Shown here piece after piece: positions 1 to 9,200 of a stretch of DNA of 64,000 nt. The DNA lies in assembly GCA_946222285.1 (NCBI GenBank), contig CAMIIP010000003.1, forward strand, positions 186,001 through 250,000, read 5' to 3'. Position numbers and translations under genes: made by a program. The notes below the pieces were generated by a model. That model worked only from the letters and a program-made list of their open reading frames with translations. It did no database searches and was not told where the DNA came from. Source of the DNA: an uncultured Rothia sp. Lineage in GTDB: Bacteria; Actinomycetota; Actinomycetes; Actinomycetales; Micrococcaceae. Position 1 is the first letter of the stretch; each line of letters opens with the position of its first letter.

Positions 1-1
1 T

Positions 2-337
2 TTTAATCGAACATTGGAAGCGGTGACTGTAGGTAAAGCTCTTCCAAGCGCACAACAGAATTTATTGATTTCTTGGATGAAAAAGAATAAAACTGGTGAT
101 GCCCAGATTAGAGCTGGAGTTCTGCCATCCATGATTGTGGCTGATAAAACCGGAGCTAGCCAGGAAGGACATTCCCACGACGTGAGTATTATTTGGCCTG
201 CTAGTAACGGTTTGCCCCTTGTGTTGTCTATTTTTACTAAAATGGAAATACCTGCGAATGCGGTTCTTCAAAAGGAGTGTATCGCTAAGGTTGCTAATAT
301 TTTGACCTCTGCTTATGTAGCAGAAAGTCTGCTGTAA
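2..337 (+). CDS. class A beta-lactamase, C-terminal part (5' end outside window)
   Basis: The reading frame is open from the first bases of the window, so only about the last 111 residues of the protein are present. The visible part matches the C-terminal half of class A serine beta-lactamases: a TLEAVTVGKAL helix region, a GDAQIRAG segment, then the DKTGAS box (the KTG motif of the third active-site element), followed by the IIWP and LPLVLSIFT strands and the last helix. These enzymes hydrolyse beta-lactams outside the membrane. The SxxK and SDN motifs and any signal peptide lie upstream and cannot be seen. The family call is good, but substrate range cannot be judged. It converges with the siderophore minus arm. 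Confidence 0.8.
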   Translation, partial: FNRTLEAVTVGKALPSAQQNLLISWMKKNKTGDAQIRAGVLPSMIVADKTGASQEGHSHDVSIIWPASNGLPLVLSIFTKMEIPANAVLQKECIAKVANILTSAYVAESLL

Positions 338-670
338 AGAAGAGCTGTCATTGAACGGTCGTATTGGCTGAGCTCGTATGAACAATTTGCTCTGCCCATG
401 GCTAGCTCAAGAAGTGCCATTTTGGATGATGCCCCTTGAATTTTAAAGTGTAAATGGAATAGTTGAGCCGCATGGCTCCTCTTCCGTTTTCTTTTAAAGA
501 ACCAAAGAGATGCCACCGAGTAGGTGATGCCTCCCCGCGTTCTCGAAAACCGAGGGGTAGAGGACGTTTTTTACCTGGTCTGTGATGGTCTTTCTGATGT
601 GCTGCAGACTGTGGACTCCCTGATGAATAAGCCTCCCTGCTAGCTTTTATGTGTTTATTTCGTTTGAAGT
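338..670. other. intergenic region between convergent genes
   Basis: This 333-base gap separates the convergent beta-lactamase and phosphopantetheinyl transferase genes. I see no convincing gene. It holds a short GC-rich inverted stretch around 530-560 (CCTCCCCGCG... and ...CGAGGGG) that could act as a weak terminator, and one copy of the palindrome-end repeat at 619-635, described separately. Confidence 0.4.
619..635. repeat. copy of short repeat CCTGATGAATAAGCCTC
   Basis: The 17 bases are identical to those at 54262-54278 and nearly identical to the ends of the palindromic element at 63105-63269 and to 30933-30949. All copies lie in intergenic DNA close to gene 3' ends. Here no inverted partner is visible, so it may be a solo end. 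See the finding on this repeat family. Confidence 0.55.
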
Positions 671-1390
671 TTAGGGTTCTATAACCGCTAACGAGACAGG
701 GTAAGAGCAGAAATCCGGATGCTGAATATCTAAGAGAGTGGTGTTTTGGGGGAGGAGACTATTTTTGCCTGTGCCCGTGTAGTCTTTGCTCAGTCCTTGC
801 AGTAGCCCGGTTCCTACCGCTTTGAGGTAGGCCTCCTTGCGGGTCCACAAGCGAGTGAAAGCCAGTGGAAGATCCGGAGCGGGAATCTCTTTGAGTTCCT
901 TTTGTTCCTCCGGATGAAAGTAGCTAAGAAGCCGCGAATAGTCTGAACGAAGCTGTACTTTTTCAATGTCAATCCCTATTCGTTGCTTAGGCTCTGAGGC
1001 AGCAAGAGCTAAGTAGTCAGCGCTCCGCGAAAGAGAAAACTCGATACCTTGGATCCGAGGCTTGCCCCAGGAGTCTAGGGAAAACACGATATTTTGGGGC
1101 TCTATTCTTAGCTTCTCGGCAAGAAAAAACCGGAGCAGAAGGCGAGAGAGCAACCAGTATCTAGCTTGGTGCTGGGTGGCAAAGCGACGGGCGCGGCATC
1201 GTTCGGTCTCCGAAAAGAGAGGCGAATCGAGGAGGTCTGTAAACGTAAGAGTGCAGATGTCTTCAAAGGCGTGATCGAGAGAAAAAATCCCCAGGTCAAT
1301 ATCGTCTATCGAGACTCTGTGCGAAGAAGACCAGAGAACTTCTTCGCACAGAGATAGCGAGAAATTTCTCACGCGCGAGAGCCAGAGCAA
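671..1390 (-). CDS. Sfp/EntD-type 4'-phosphopantetheinyl transferase
   Basis: This 239-residue protein has the three Sfp-family signatures: GIDIEK near residue 137, where acidic residues bind magnesium, the FHPEE segment, and WTRKEAYLKAVGTGL near 183-197. The family moves 4'-phosphopantetheine from coenzyme A to a serine of carrier domains. It is the last gene of the minus-strand siderophore arm, and its start lies inside the 3' end of the isochorismate synthase gene (22-base overlap), which suggests translational coupling. Its likely substrates are the aryl carrier protein and the NRPS thiolation domain on the opposite arm. A separate AcpS-type enzyme at 35475 would serve fatty-acid ACP. Confidence 0.88.
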   Translation of the reverse strand: MLWLSRVRNFSLSLCEEVLWSSSHRVSIDDIDLGIFSLDHAFEDICTLTFTDLLDSPLFSETERCRARRFATQHQARYWLLSRLLLRFFLAEKLRIEPQNIVFSLDSWGKPRIQGIEFSLSRSADYLALAASEPKQRIGIDIEKVQLRSDYSRLLSYFHPEEQKELKEIPAPDLPLAFTRLWTRKEAYLKAVGTGLLQGLSKDYTGTGKNSLLPQNTTLLDIQHPDFCSYPVSLAVIEP

Positions 1391-2571
1391 CTTGTCGCTA
1401 ATGAATCATGCGAGGTGGTGGCAGAGAGAGCTTTGACAATTGTTTGCATTTTGGCTTCAATCTCAGCCAATTCCAGTTCCGGAAGGGAATCTTTGACGAT
1501 TCCTGCGCCGGCAAAAAGAGTGAGCATACGGTCTTTGCGTCGCGTACACCGCAAAATGAGCGACCATCGCCCGTTGCCCCGCGCGTCCATCCAACCTACG
1601 AGACCGCTATAGAAACTTCGAGGATTCTTTTCTAACTCGCTGATCCTTTCCAGAGTGCGATCTGTGGGAACTCCACAGACTGCAGGAGTGGGGTGAATTA
1701 CCTTGGCGATTTCTAGGGCGCTTATTCTTTGAGGTACTGTGGCAGAAATAGGCGTTCCAAGATGCCACATTGTATCTGTGGTGGTGATGCTCGGATGAGA
1801 GGGAATACTCGTCGAGACCCCTGGAAGAGCATCCAGCGCCTGGCGGATATGGTCCACTACAAAGGCGTGTTCTTTGAGATCCTTAGAAGAGTGGAAGAGT
1901 TGCTCCTGAGCTTTAGCGAGAAGGGGCTGCATCTGTCTGTTGAGCGATCCTGCTAGCGGATGAGTAGTAAAGGTACTCTGCTGAACATCCGAGACGATTT
2001 CTGGGGAAGCTCCGATCCAGCTTTCCTGTTCTGTACGGCGAACCAGAAAAGTATCAGCGAGAGGATTAGCCTGCCAAAGAGCTTCAAAAAGTTTTTGATC
2101 GAAAGCCTGCAGAGAATCCTCTGTTGAAACTAACCTGAGATTTTTAGTGCGAGAAAGCACAATTTTGCAGTATTTTTCGTTTTCTATATCTTCCAACGCT
2201 TGGCGAACAGACGCCTGATAGTGCTCTCTGCTTAAGGTGTTATTCTCTTTTGTCTCGGGCTCTTCTGTCAGAACAGGAGCATAGTCTTGCGAAGGAGCAG
2301 CTCCGTTATGACCGCCCCATTTGGGCCTATTGCGTGAATCTGCGAGGTCTTCCCAGCCAAAGCTGGTTGGTTTGATGAGATAGCTTTCTTCGTGAGGATC
2401 AAAGGGGAACATCCCACAAATAACGATATTCTGATCAGTGTGAGACTGCGACTGTAGGAGCTGATCAACATCGAGTTGAGCCAGGGGAGTGGTGATAATT
2501 TCACCCTCTGTTACGGTTAATTTTCGTGCGGCTGAGGCAAATTCAAAGAGGGTTTCTGAAGTCTTTTTCAT
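1369..2571 (-). CDS. entC: isochorismate synthase (EntC/DhbC family)
   Basis: The enzyme converts chorismate to isochorismate, the first step of 2,3-dihydroxybenzoate synthesis. The 400-residue protein has the chorismate-binding fold signatures: KIVLSRTKNL near 140, HPLAGSLNR near 205, PTPAVCGVPTD near 295 and the C-terminal FYSGLVGW and LFAGAGIV segments. Isochorismate synthases, anthranilate synthases and salicylate synthases share this fold; the neighbouring isochorismatase and DHB dehydrogenase decide for the isochorismate/DHB route. The start overlaps the end of the upstream dehydrogenase gene by 4 bases (ATGA), so the arm is one operon. The symbol follows the E. coli name; dhbC is equivalent. 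Confidence 0.9.
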   Translation of the reverse strand: MKKTSETLFEFASAARKLTVTEGEIITTPLAQLDVDQLLQSQSHTDQNIVICGMFPFDPHEESYLIKPTSFGWEDLADSRNRPKWGGHNGAAPSQDYAPVLTEEPETKENNTLSREHYQASVRQALEDIENEKYCKIVLSRTKNLRLVSTEDSLQAFDQKLFEALWQANPLADTFLVRRTEQESWIGASPEIVSDVQQSTFTTHPLAGSLNRQMQPLLAKAQEQLFHSSKDLKEHAFVVDHIRQALDALPGVSTSIPSHPSITTTDTMWHLGTPISATVPQRISALEIAKVIHPTPAVCGVPTDRTLERISELEKNPRSFYSGLVGWMDARGNGRWSLILRCTRRKDRMLTLFAGAGIVKDSLPELELAEIEAKMQTIVKALSATTSHDSLATSCSGSRA

Positions 2572-3380
2572 CGCTGGGTTGCTCCTCCATCTACTGTCAG
2601 CTCTGCCAGGGTAAGGTGCGATGCCGCGTTGGAGAGAAGAAAGACGATAGTACTGGCAATCTCTGCCGGTTCGGCAATTTTTTGGAGGGGAATACCGTTT
2701 CGAAAATTCTCCGGAGAACCCGAGATAGTAGCTTCGGTAAGATCTTTACCCTGCCAGATAGGGGCGAGCATTGCGGTGCGGGTGGTACCGGGGCAGACCA
2801 CATTGCACCTGATTCCGTAGCGTCCAAGTTCTAGCCCCAATGACCTCGTGTAATGAGAAGCAAATGCCTTTGACGCTCCATAGGCGCTAAAGAGTGCCCT
2901 CGGACCGGTTGCTGCATTAGAGGCTACGGTAACGATTGAATACTGATTCTTCTGTGCGGAATTTTTATGCGTGGAAACAGGAGAGCTTTTATGCTGAGTG
3001 AGCATCAGTCGCGCGGCAGCATTGCACACGTTGAAAACGCCTTTGGCGTTAACGTTCAGTAGCTGGTCGAGAGTTTCTGGTGTGCACTCAAGAGCATTGC
3101 CGTAGTGTAGTGCTCCTGCTGCATTGACCAGACCTTGTACTGTATAGCTCTGCGCTAATTCTTCAAAGAGAAGATCTATTTCTTCAGCCTGACTAACATC
3201 AGCGGTCATGGTGAGAATACGATCAGATGCTAGGTGGGATTGCTTGGTGTCAGTCCAGTTTCTGTCAAGAGCGATAAGCTGATGGTCTTGAAAATCTGGA
3301 TGTTCCAGAAGGTTCTGGACGACGGCGCCACCGATGCCCCCTGCGGCACCGGTGATAACAATACAGGGTTGAAGATTCAC
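2568..3380 (-). CDS. entA: 2,3-dihydro-2,3-dihydroxybenzoate dehydrogenase (EntA/DhbA)
   Basis: This is a 270-residue short-chain dehydrogenase/reductase. It shows the N-terminal nucleotide-binding TGAAGGIGG motif at about 11-19, NAAGALHYG near 86, and the catalytic YGASKAFASHYTRSLGLELG segment with Tyr and Lys near 168-172, followed by CPGTTRT. Within this operon it should oxidise 2,3-dihydro-2,3-dihydroxybenzoate to 2,3-dihydroxybenzoate with NAD+. SDR sequences alone do not fix the substrate; the call rests on the neighbours, isochorismatase upstream and isochorismate synthase downstream. It follows the isochorismatase gene by 11 bases and overlaps entC by 4. Confidence 0.88.
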   Translation of the reverse strand: MNLQPCIVITGAAGGIGGAVVQNLLEHPDFQDHQLIALDRNWTDTKQSHLASDRILTMTADVSQAEEIDLLFEELAQSYTVQGLVNAAGALHYGNALECTPETLDQLLNVNAKGVFNVCNAAARLMLTQHKSSPVSTHKNSAQKNQYSIVTVASNAATGPRALFSAYGASKAFASHYTRSLGLELGRYGIRCNVVCPGTTRTAMLAPIWQGKDLTEATISGSPENFRNGIPLQKIAEPAEIASTIVFLLSNAASHLTLAELTVDGGATQR

Positions 3381-3391
3381 CGTAGATCTCC

Positions 3392-4042
3392 TTAAAGTGA
3401 AGGGCTATAGGATCGGTTGCAGGCTTGGAGAAGCTGCTCAGTGCTGATAACTTGGCCGCAGCGGCCAGCTACATAATTTAGAGCTTGTATATGCTCTTCC
3501 TCTGAAAAATCAGCTTGCGCATCTGCCACGAAAAATACCTGATAACCGTGCATAAAAGCGGTGAGCGCCGTCGTTAGGCAACCAATGTGCGAATAAACTC
3601 CCGTAATCCAGAGCTGATTTTTGCCATAGTTGCGCATGCGATCTTCTAGATCGGTGCGGAAAAAAGCGCAGTATCTCCACTTGGTAAGAATGGTGTCTTG
3701 GGGCTGTGGTTCTAGCTCTTTGATGATGCGGGCGGAAGCTTCGTCGTTTAAACCGGGTCCCCAAAAATCGTTGAGTAACTGGCGGTCGCGGCTGTCTTGC
3801 TGTGGCGGTTGTGCGGTGTAAACAACGGGAATGTCTTGTTGGCGTGCTGCTCGGGTAAGAGTTTTAATGTTGTTTTTGGCGACGTCGAACTGGTTTTCTG
3901 CTTGCTGGTCAAAGGAGCGGGCGAAGTGTTCTTGCATATCGTGCACCAGGAGAACTGCTGTGCTGGGGTCTGCCTGCCAATGAGTGGTATTGGCAGGAAT
4001 GTGGTTATGCGGGAGCGTGTAGCTCTGAATGGAAGGGAGCAA
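3392..4042 (-). CDS. isochorismatase (EntB/DhbB isochorismatase domain only)
   Basis: The protein hydrolyses isochorismate to 2,3-dihydro-2,3-dihydroxybenzoate and pyruvate. The 216 residues cover the cysteine-hydrolase fold: LLVHDMQ near 31-37 (catalytic Asp), TKWRYCAF near 119 (Lys), and GVYSHIGCLTTA near 147-158 (Cys). It stops after this domain, whereas E. coli EntB and Bacillus DhbB run to about 285-310 residues with a C-terminal aryl carrier domain. That domain is encoded separately at 6057-6284. The start used is TTG at 4042, the only start before the conserved region; an iron box lies directly upstream. It is the first gene of the minus arm. Confidence 0.88.
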   Translation of the reverse strand: MLPSIQSYTLPHNHIPANTTHWQADPSTAVLLVHDMQEHFARSFDQQAENQFDVAKNNIKTLTRAARQQDIPVVYTAQPPQQDSRDRQLLNDFWGPGLNDEASARIIKELEPQPQDTILTKWRYCAFFRTDLEDRMRNYGKNQLWITGVYSHIGCLTTALTAFMHGYQVFFVADAQADFSEEEHIQALNYVAGRCGQVISTEQLLQACNRSYSPSL

Positions 4043-4043
4043 C

Positions 4044-4062
4044 TTAGGTAATCCTATTTTTT
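4044..4062. promoter_or_regulatory. putative DtxR/IdeR iron box upstream of the minus arm
   Basis: The 19 bases starting TTAGGTAATCCTAT match the known DtxR/IdeR consensus (TTAGGTTAGSCTAACCTAA) at about 12 of 19 positions by eye. The site directly abuts the isochorismatase start codon, so a bound iron-loaded repressor would block transcription or the start region. It shares the core AGGTwATCCTAT with the second box at 4181. Confidence 0.6.
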
Positions 4063-4175
4063 AATTTAGTAAATACTTATTTACGAGGCCTTAAATAACA
4101 TACACTTCCTGGCGGGAGGAGGCAAAGGCTGGGTGCGAATGATTAAAGCCGCATTGTTGAAAAGCTGACTTCTTC

Positions 4176-4206
4176 TTGACTAAGGTTATCCTATATAAGT
4201 TATAAG
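4176..4206 (+). promoter_or_regulatory. plus-arm siderophore promoter with embedded iron box
   Basis: A TTGACT -35 hexamer at 4176-4181 is followed, 17-19 bases on, by TATA-rich -10 candidates (GTTATA, TTATAA or TATAAG at 4199-4206). Between them, at 4181-4199, lies a second iron box (TAAGGTTATCCTATATAAG; about 12 of 19 consensus positions). This placement is typical for repression by an iron-loaded DtxR/IdeR protein. It would control the DHB-AMP ligase, carrier protein and NRPS genes. The repressor itself is not in the window. Confidence 0.6.
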
Positions 4207-4293
4207 GTTTGCTTAAATATTTTGTAAAAGCCCTGATGAAACTGCTGTCCACCGGCACACAGAACGCCAGCCCGTGCGAGAAAGAAGTTTTGA

Positions 4294-6009
4294 GTGATAG
4301 AGAAGAACCACCCACCAACGAGCTCTCGATCGGCGCTCGCGCCCGTGGAATCAATACCCGAAGAATTTGCTGAAATCTATCGAGAACGCGGATACTACCT
4401 GGATCAGACTATAGGGCAGTTGCTGGAAGAATCCGCTCATAGGTATTCCAAAAACCTGATGGCGACCGGTGTTTCAGCACGAGCTGAGTATCCTACGCTG
4501 AGCCTGAACCTTACATCATGGACATATCAACAATGGTGGGAAGAATCTCTGACCGCAGCCGCCCACCTCACCTCTTTAGGAGCAATGCCGGGCGACCGTG
4601 TGCTTCTTCAACTGCCTAACATTCTTGAATATCTCTCCTACATGGCCGGGGCATTTTTGGCAGGGCTGGTTCCGGTCTTTTGCCTTCCCAAGCATCGGGA
4701 AAAAGAACTTGAATATTTTGCACAGCAAACAGACGCGGCCGTTCACGTTTTTGCCCAACACGCTGAAAATTACGATTATCAGAGTATGTTCGATCGCTAT
4801 GCATCGCGGATGCATGCGAACGGTCTCACCCCACCCCAATCACTCAATGTGTGCGACCCCCTACCAGAAAGCCTCCATCCTCTCATCGAGCCGCTATCTC
4901 CCATGGCAGACCGGCACAAAGAAAGACTGAGCGAAAATACAGCCTTTATGCAACTCTCCGGCGGTACAACGGGAATGTCTAAACTGATTCCTCGCAATCA
5001 CGCCGAATATCTGTATTCAGTTCGTGAATCAGCACGTATCTGCGAGCTTAATCAGAGCACCAAAATGCTAGTAGTGATTCCTGCCGCCCATAACTTTATG
5101 ATGAGTTCACCCGGCATCCTCGGGGCAATATTTGCCGGTAGTAGCCTTGTACTAGCGGCAGACCCTAGCCCCCAAACGTCTTTTGCGCTCATCGAACAAG
5201 AAGGTGTTACTTTTGCCCCACTTGTTCCACCGCTTCTACAAAGCTGGCTGCTTTTGGCTCCCCGAAGAAACCCAGATTTGCATTCTTTAACTCTCATTCA
5301 GGTAGGCGGCGCAAAGCTTGCTCCTCATATTGCTCGCGAAATTGAACCTGTACTGCAGGTTCGGTTGCAACAGGTCTTTGGCATGGCTGAAGGTCTCGTT
5401 AACTACACGCGAGCAGGGGACTCCGCCGAGGTCATCGAAAACACTCAGGGCACACCTATTAGCCCGGATGATGAAATCAGAATCGTTGATGAAAATGATC
5501 AACAGGTTCCCGAAGGTAGTCCCGGCTCTCTCCTCACCCGAGGACCCTATACTATCCGCGGCTATTACCGAGAACCTCACGCAAATGCCACGAGCTTTAC
5601 CGAAGACGGTTTCTACAGAACCGGTGACATCGTCAAACGGCACCCGGGAGGCCATCTTGAAGTGATAGGTAGAGAAAAAGACCAGATCAACCGAGCCGGA
5701 GAAAAAATTTCAATTGACGAAATCGAAGACTTCGCGCTTTCCCTACCGCAGGTAAACGACGCCGTGGCGCTGGGAGTGGCCGACGACGTCGTCGGGCAGC
5801 GAGTGTGTCTAGTGGTGCTTACCGAAAATCCGAACCTCTTGGGGGCAACCCCCCTTTACACCCTTCGAGAAAAGTTTAGGGAAGCAGGTTTTGCTGACTA
5901 TAAACTTCCCGAACGCGTTGAGATAGTGGACCATTTTCCTCTCACCAACGTGGGCAAGATTTCAAGAAAAAAACTGCGTGAACAACTTCAAGAAATCATC
6001 ACTTCTTAA
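4294..6009 (+). CDS. entE: 2,3-dihydroxybenzoate-AMP ligase (EntE/DhbE)
   Basis: This is a stand-alone adenylation enzyme of 571 residues that activates 2,3-dihydroxybenzoate as the acyl-AMP and loads it on an aryl carrier protein. It shows MQLSGGTTGMSKLIPR near 219-234 (ATP-binding A3 core), GMAEGLVNYTR near 366 (A5), YRTGDIV near 448 (A7), and GREKDQINRAGEKISIDEIE near 463 with the C-terminal Lys in GKISRKKL. The IPEEFAEIYRERGYYLDQT start region is typical of the DhbE/EntE group. The GTG at 4294 has an AGAAAGAAG ribosome site; a GTG 17 codons on (4345) is an alternative start. It is the first gene of the plus arm. Confidence 0.9.
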   Translation: MIEKNHPPTSSRSALAPVESIPEEFAEIYRERGYYLDQTIGQLLEESAHRYSKNLMATGVSARAEYPTLSLNLTSWTYQQWWEESLTAAAHLTSLGAMPGDRVLLQLPNILEYLSYMAGAFLAGLVPVFCLPKHREKELEYFAQQTDAAVHVFAQHAENYDYQSMFDRYASRMHANGLTPPQSLNVCDPLPESLHPLIEPLSPMADRHKERLSENTAFMQLSGGTTGMSKLIPRNHAEYLYSVRESARICELNQSTKMLVVIPAAHNFMMSSPGILGAIFAGSSLVLAADPSPQTSFALIEQEGVTFAPLVPPLLQSWLLLAPRRNPDLHSLTLIQVGGAKLAPHIAREIEPVLQVRLQQVFGMAEGLVNYTRAGDSAEVIENTQGTPISPDDEIRIVDENDQQVPEGSPGSLLTRGPYTIRGYYREPHANATSFTEDGFYRTGDIVKRHPGGHLEVIGREKDQINRAGEKISIDEIEDFALSLPQVNDAVALGVADDVVGQRVCLVVLTENPNLLGATPLYTLREKFREAGFADYKLPERVEIVDHFPLTNVGKISRKKLREQLQEIITS

Positions 6010-6056
6010 ATCAATGTAAATCAACGTCTTACCCTAGCTAGGCAGGAAATCTCATC

Positions 6057-6284
6057 GTGCAAGATCAACAAGTTTTTGACATTCTTTCTCGTCATGTAAA
6101 AGATTCGAAAGCTCTTCAGAAAGTGAGCGAAAACCCCGAGACTAACCTGTTTGATGTGGGGTTAGATTCAATGGCATCTTTCTTTATGCTCGATGATTTT
6201 GAGCAAGAAGGTGTGCATATCGAATTTACAGATTTTGTTGCTCATCCTACCTTGGCCTTCCTCCGTGAAGAGGCTCTTCGATGA
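6057..6284 (+). CDS. free-standing aryl carrier protein (ArCP)
   Basis: This 75-residue acyl-carrier-like protein carries the phosphopantetheine attachment motif GLDSMAS with Ser38, in the form typical of aryl carrier domains. It should receive 2,3-dihydroxybenzoate from the upstream ligase and present it to the condensation domain of the NRPS. In E. coli and Bacillus this domain is fused to isochorismatase (EntB/DhbB); here it is a separate gene. The GTG start at 6057 has a GCAGGAAA ribosome site 9-15 bases upstream. It overlaps the NRPS gene by 4 bases (ATGA), so the two are translationally coupled and would be made in step. Confidence 0.85.
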   Translation: MQDQQVFDILSRHVKDSKALQKVSENPETNLFDVGLDSMASFFMLDDFEQEGVHIEFTDFVAHPTLAFLREEALR

Positions 6285-9200
6285 GCACATCAACATGGCA
6301 GGATATTCCCCGTTCCATCAGGGGGATTTATGTGGCGAGCAGAATTGATGAGAGCAGCACGGTCTATAACACAGGGGAGTTGGTGGAGCTCTCCGGCGCG
6401 GTCAATCGTGATATTTTGCTGGAATCTCTCAGGCGTGTTTATGCAGAGAATGAGGCTCTTCGGGCTGTCTTTCGGTTTCAGCCCACGAGCAATGCTACAG
6501 AATTAGGCGACACCGTTTTTGACGATTCGTCGGTTGCTGTGCAATGGCGTGCCTTAGATGCTGATGAACATTTTGCTGGAATCACCTGTCTGGAAAATAT
6601 AGAGCTAAAGACGAGTGAGAGTATTCTTGACGATGTTCTGACCTGGTGCCGGAAGAGATTAGAAGAACCGCTGGACGTGTTCAACGGCAAAGGAATTTCC
6701 TCCGTTCTCTTGCAAGCAGGCGGAAAAACCTGGCTGTTCCATATGGTGCATCATTTACTGGCTGATGGTTTTGCAGCCTTCGATCTTTTACGAAGAGTTG
6801 CCGAGCTTTATCGCCAGCTTTCTGCCGGTCAGAATCCCAGGGTGATAGCTCGTTCTACCCTGGCAGATTTGGCGGAGCAGGATAGGCAGGAAAAGGTTCT
6901 ATACCTCGATGATTTGCGAGCTTGGAAGCAACATCTCGATACATTTGACCATTCTTCGCAGACATCTATCGCTCGTTCTTCCGCTACCGCGCAACCATCT
7001 CCGCATCGCCAATATCGAACTATTTCTGTTCAGACGCAGACCACTTTGCTTGAAGAAGGAAAGAAACAATCTGTCAGCTGGCCCTTGTTGGCGACGGCGT
7101 CCATCGGGTCCTATCTTGCCCGCGCGGCAGGCGTTGATACGGCCTTGTGTTCGGTTCCTTTCATGAATAGGTGGGGAAATCCCGGTGCTGCGATTCGCGC
7201 GAGAACTGCCTGTAGTGCGGTTAATCTTTTACCCGTTCAAACACAGTCTAGGGGCACAGCTCTAGAGCAAATTCAGGGAGTGAAAGATCAATTTACTTTC
7301 ATTCAGCAACACTCGTTGGTGCGTCAAGAAGAAGTGAACAGAAGTTTAGAACAACTGGAGCAGGCTTTACCGGCGGCGCAGATTAATGTGGTTCCCTTTG
7401 ACACTGTGTTGCAGTGGGGGGAGAACTTGGTGGGAAGAATTCATAATGTTGCTGCCGGTCCGGTAGATGACATAACGGTTTGTGTGCGGGGCATGCCCGG
7501 GCGACAGCAAGAAGTTAGCCTAGAGATCGATGCTAACCCTGCGCTCTATTCAGAAGAGCAAACGCGCGAGCATGCAGACCGAATCACCCAGTGGATCGAG
7601 AAGTGGGCCGAACAACTTGTGAGCGGCGAAAGTATAGATACCCTGCCGCAAGCAACCGAGCACGAGCTGAAACTACTTGAAAGCTTCAACGACACCGCAC
7701 ACACTGTGGAATATATTTCTCCTGCTCGATGCTTTGACCAGATTTGTAGAAAATTTCCTGACCATATAGCGTTGCGTGAAGCTGCTCCGTACGGAGGCAT
7801 AGAAAAGAAAACGGGAAATCGCGAACTCACCTATCGTGAGCTCCAAGAGACCGCTCAAAAATATGCTTTGAAACTTTCTTATCTGGGCGTAACTTGCGGA
7901 GACCGAGTTGCCTTGCGTGTGGAGCGAGGGATTGAACAGTTTGTTCTGCTGTATGCCCTGCTCTATTTAGGGGCGGTCTACGTTCCAGTAGATCCTGCTC
8001 AACCCCTTGAGAGGGTAAGAAGCATGTGCGAAGATGCGCAGGTTCGGCTACTGTGTGATGGGCCTGGGGTGAGCAACTTGGGCTTGGAAGAGAACTTTAG
8101 AGTGACTTCCTGGAATGAACTGACAGAGCTGTTAAGTCAGGAACAAAAAGATCATTGCCTGGATTTTCCCGGGCTAGAGATAGAACCCACAGAAGAGGTA
8201 TATATTCTCTTTACATCTGGATCCACCGGCAGACCTAAGGGCGTACCTATTACGGCGGGGGCTCTGCACAACAGAATTGAATGGCAACAGGATGTTCTCA
8301 ACTTGCGTAGTAAAGAACGAGTTCTGCACAAGACCCCTATCTCTTTTGATGTACATATTTGGGAGCTGTATTGGCCCTTACGAGAGGGCGCTAGCGTAGT
8401 GATTGCAGCTGCGAATGGACACCGGGATCCTGATTACCTGGGTGCAGTGATGTGCGATATGGCAATAGATGTACTTCATTTTGTGCCGAGTATGCTGACC
8501 GCATTTTTGAATTCTCCGGCTACTTCCAAACGCTTTGAAAAAGTTAAGCCCCGCTTGCGAGCGATTATTTGTTCGGGGGAGGCTCTTGGCGCTGAAAGCG
8601 TGAATCGAGTTCATCAATTGCTAGAGGCAGACGTATACAACCTTTATGGTCCTACTGAAGCCGCTATCGACGTCACGCTCTTCGCATCCCCGCGTTCGGA
8701 AAACTGTTCGGAAGTTCCCATTGGCAAACCGGTGTGGAATACCAAAACAACGGTCCGAGACAGAGCGGGGCAGCTGTGCCCGGTGGGGCAGATCGGTGAA
8801 TTGCATTTACACGGCGTTCAGGTCAGTACCGGTTACCTTAACCGCCCCGAACTTACTGCGGAGGTTTTCTACCGCGATGAAAACGAAGAGCTCTCCTATA
8901 AAACGGGGGATCTGGTTCGCTGGGACGAACAAGGATACCTATTGTATGTTGGACGCGCGGATCACCAGGTTAAAGTGCGAGGACAACGCGTTGATTTAGG
9001 CGAGATTGAGGCACTTCTTACGGCTCACGAGTTGGTGAGCAATGCTTGTCTTATTCATTACTCCCAGGGTGGGGGGACCCTGTTAGCCTTTATCGAACCT
9101 GTCACCGCAGACAGAGACGAAGAAAAGCTGGATAGCCTCAAGAGCTATCTTCAACAGCACCTTCCTGCCTATATGATTCCTCGTCAAATGATTTTTCTGG

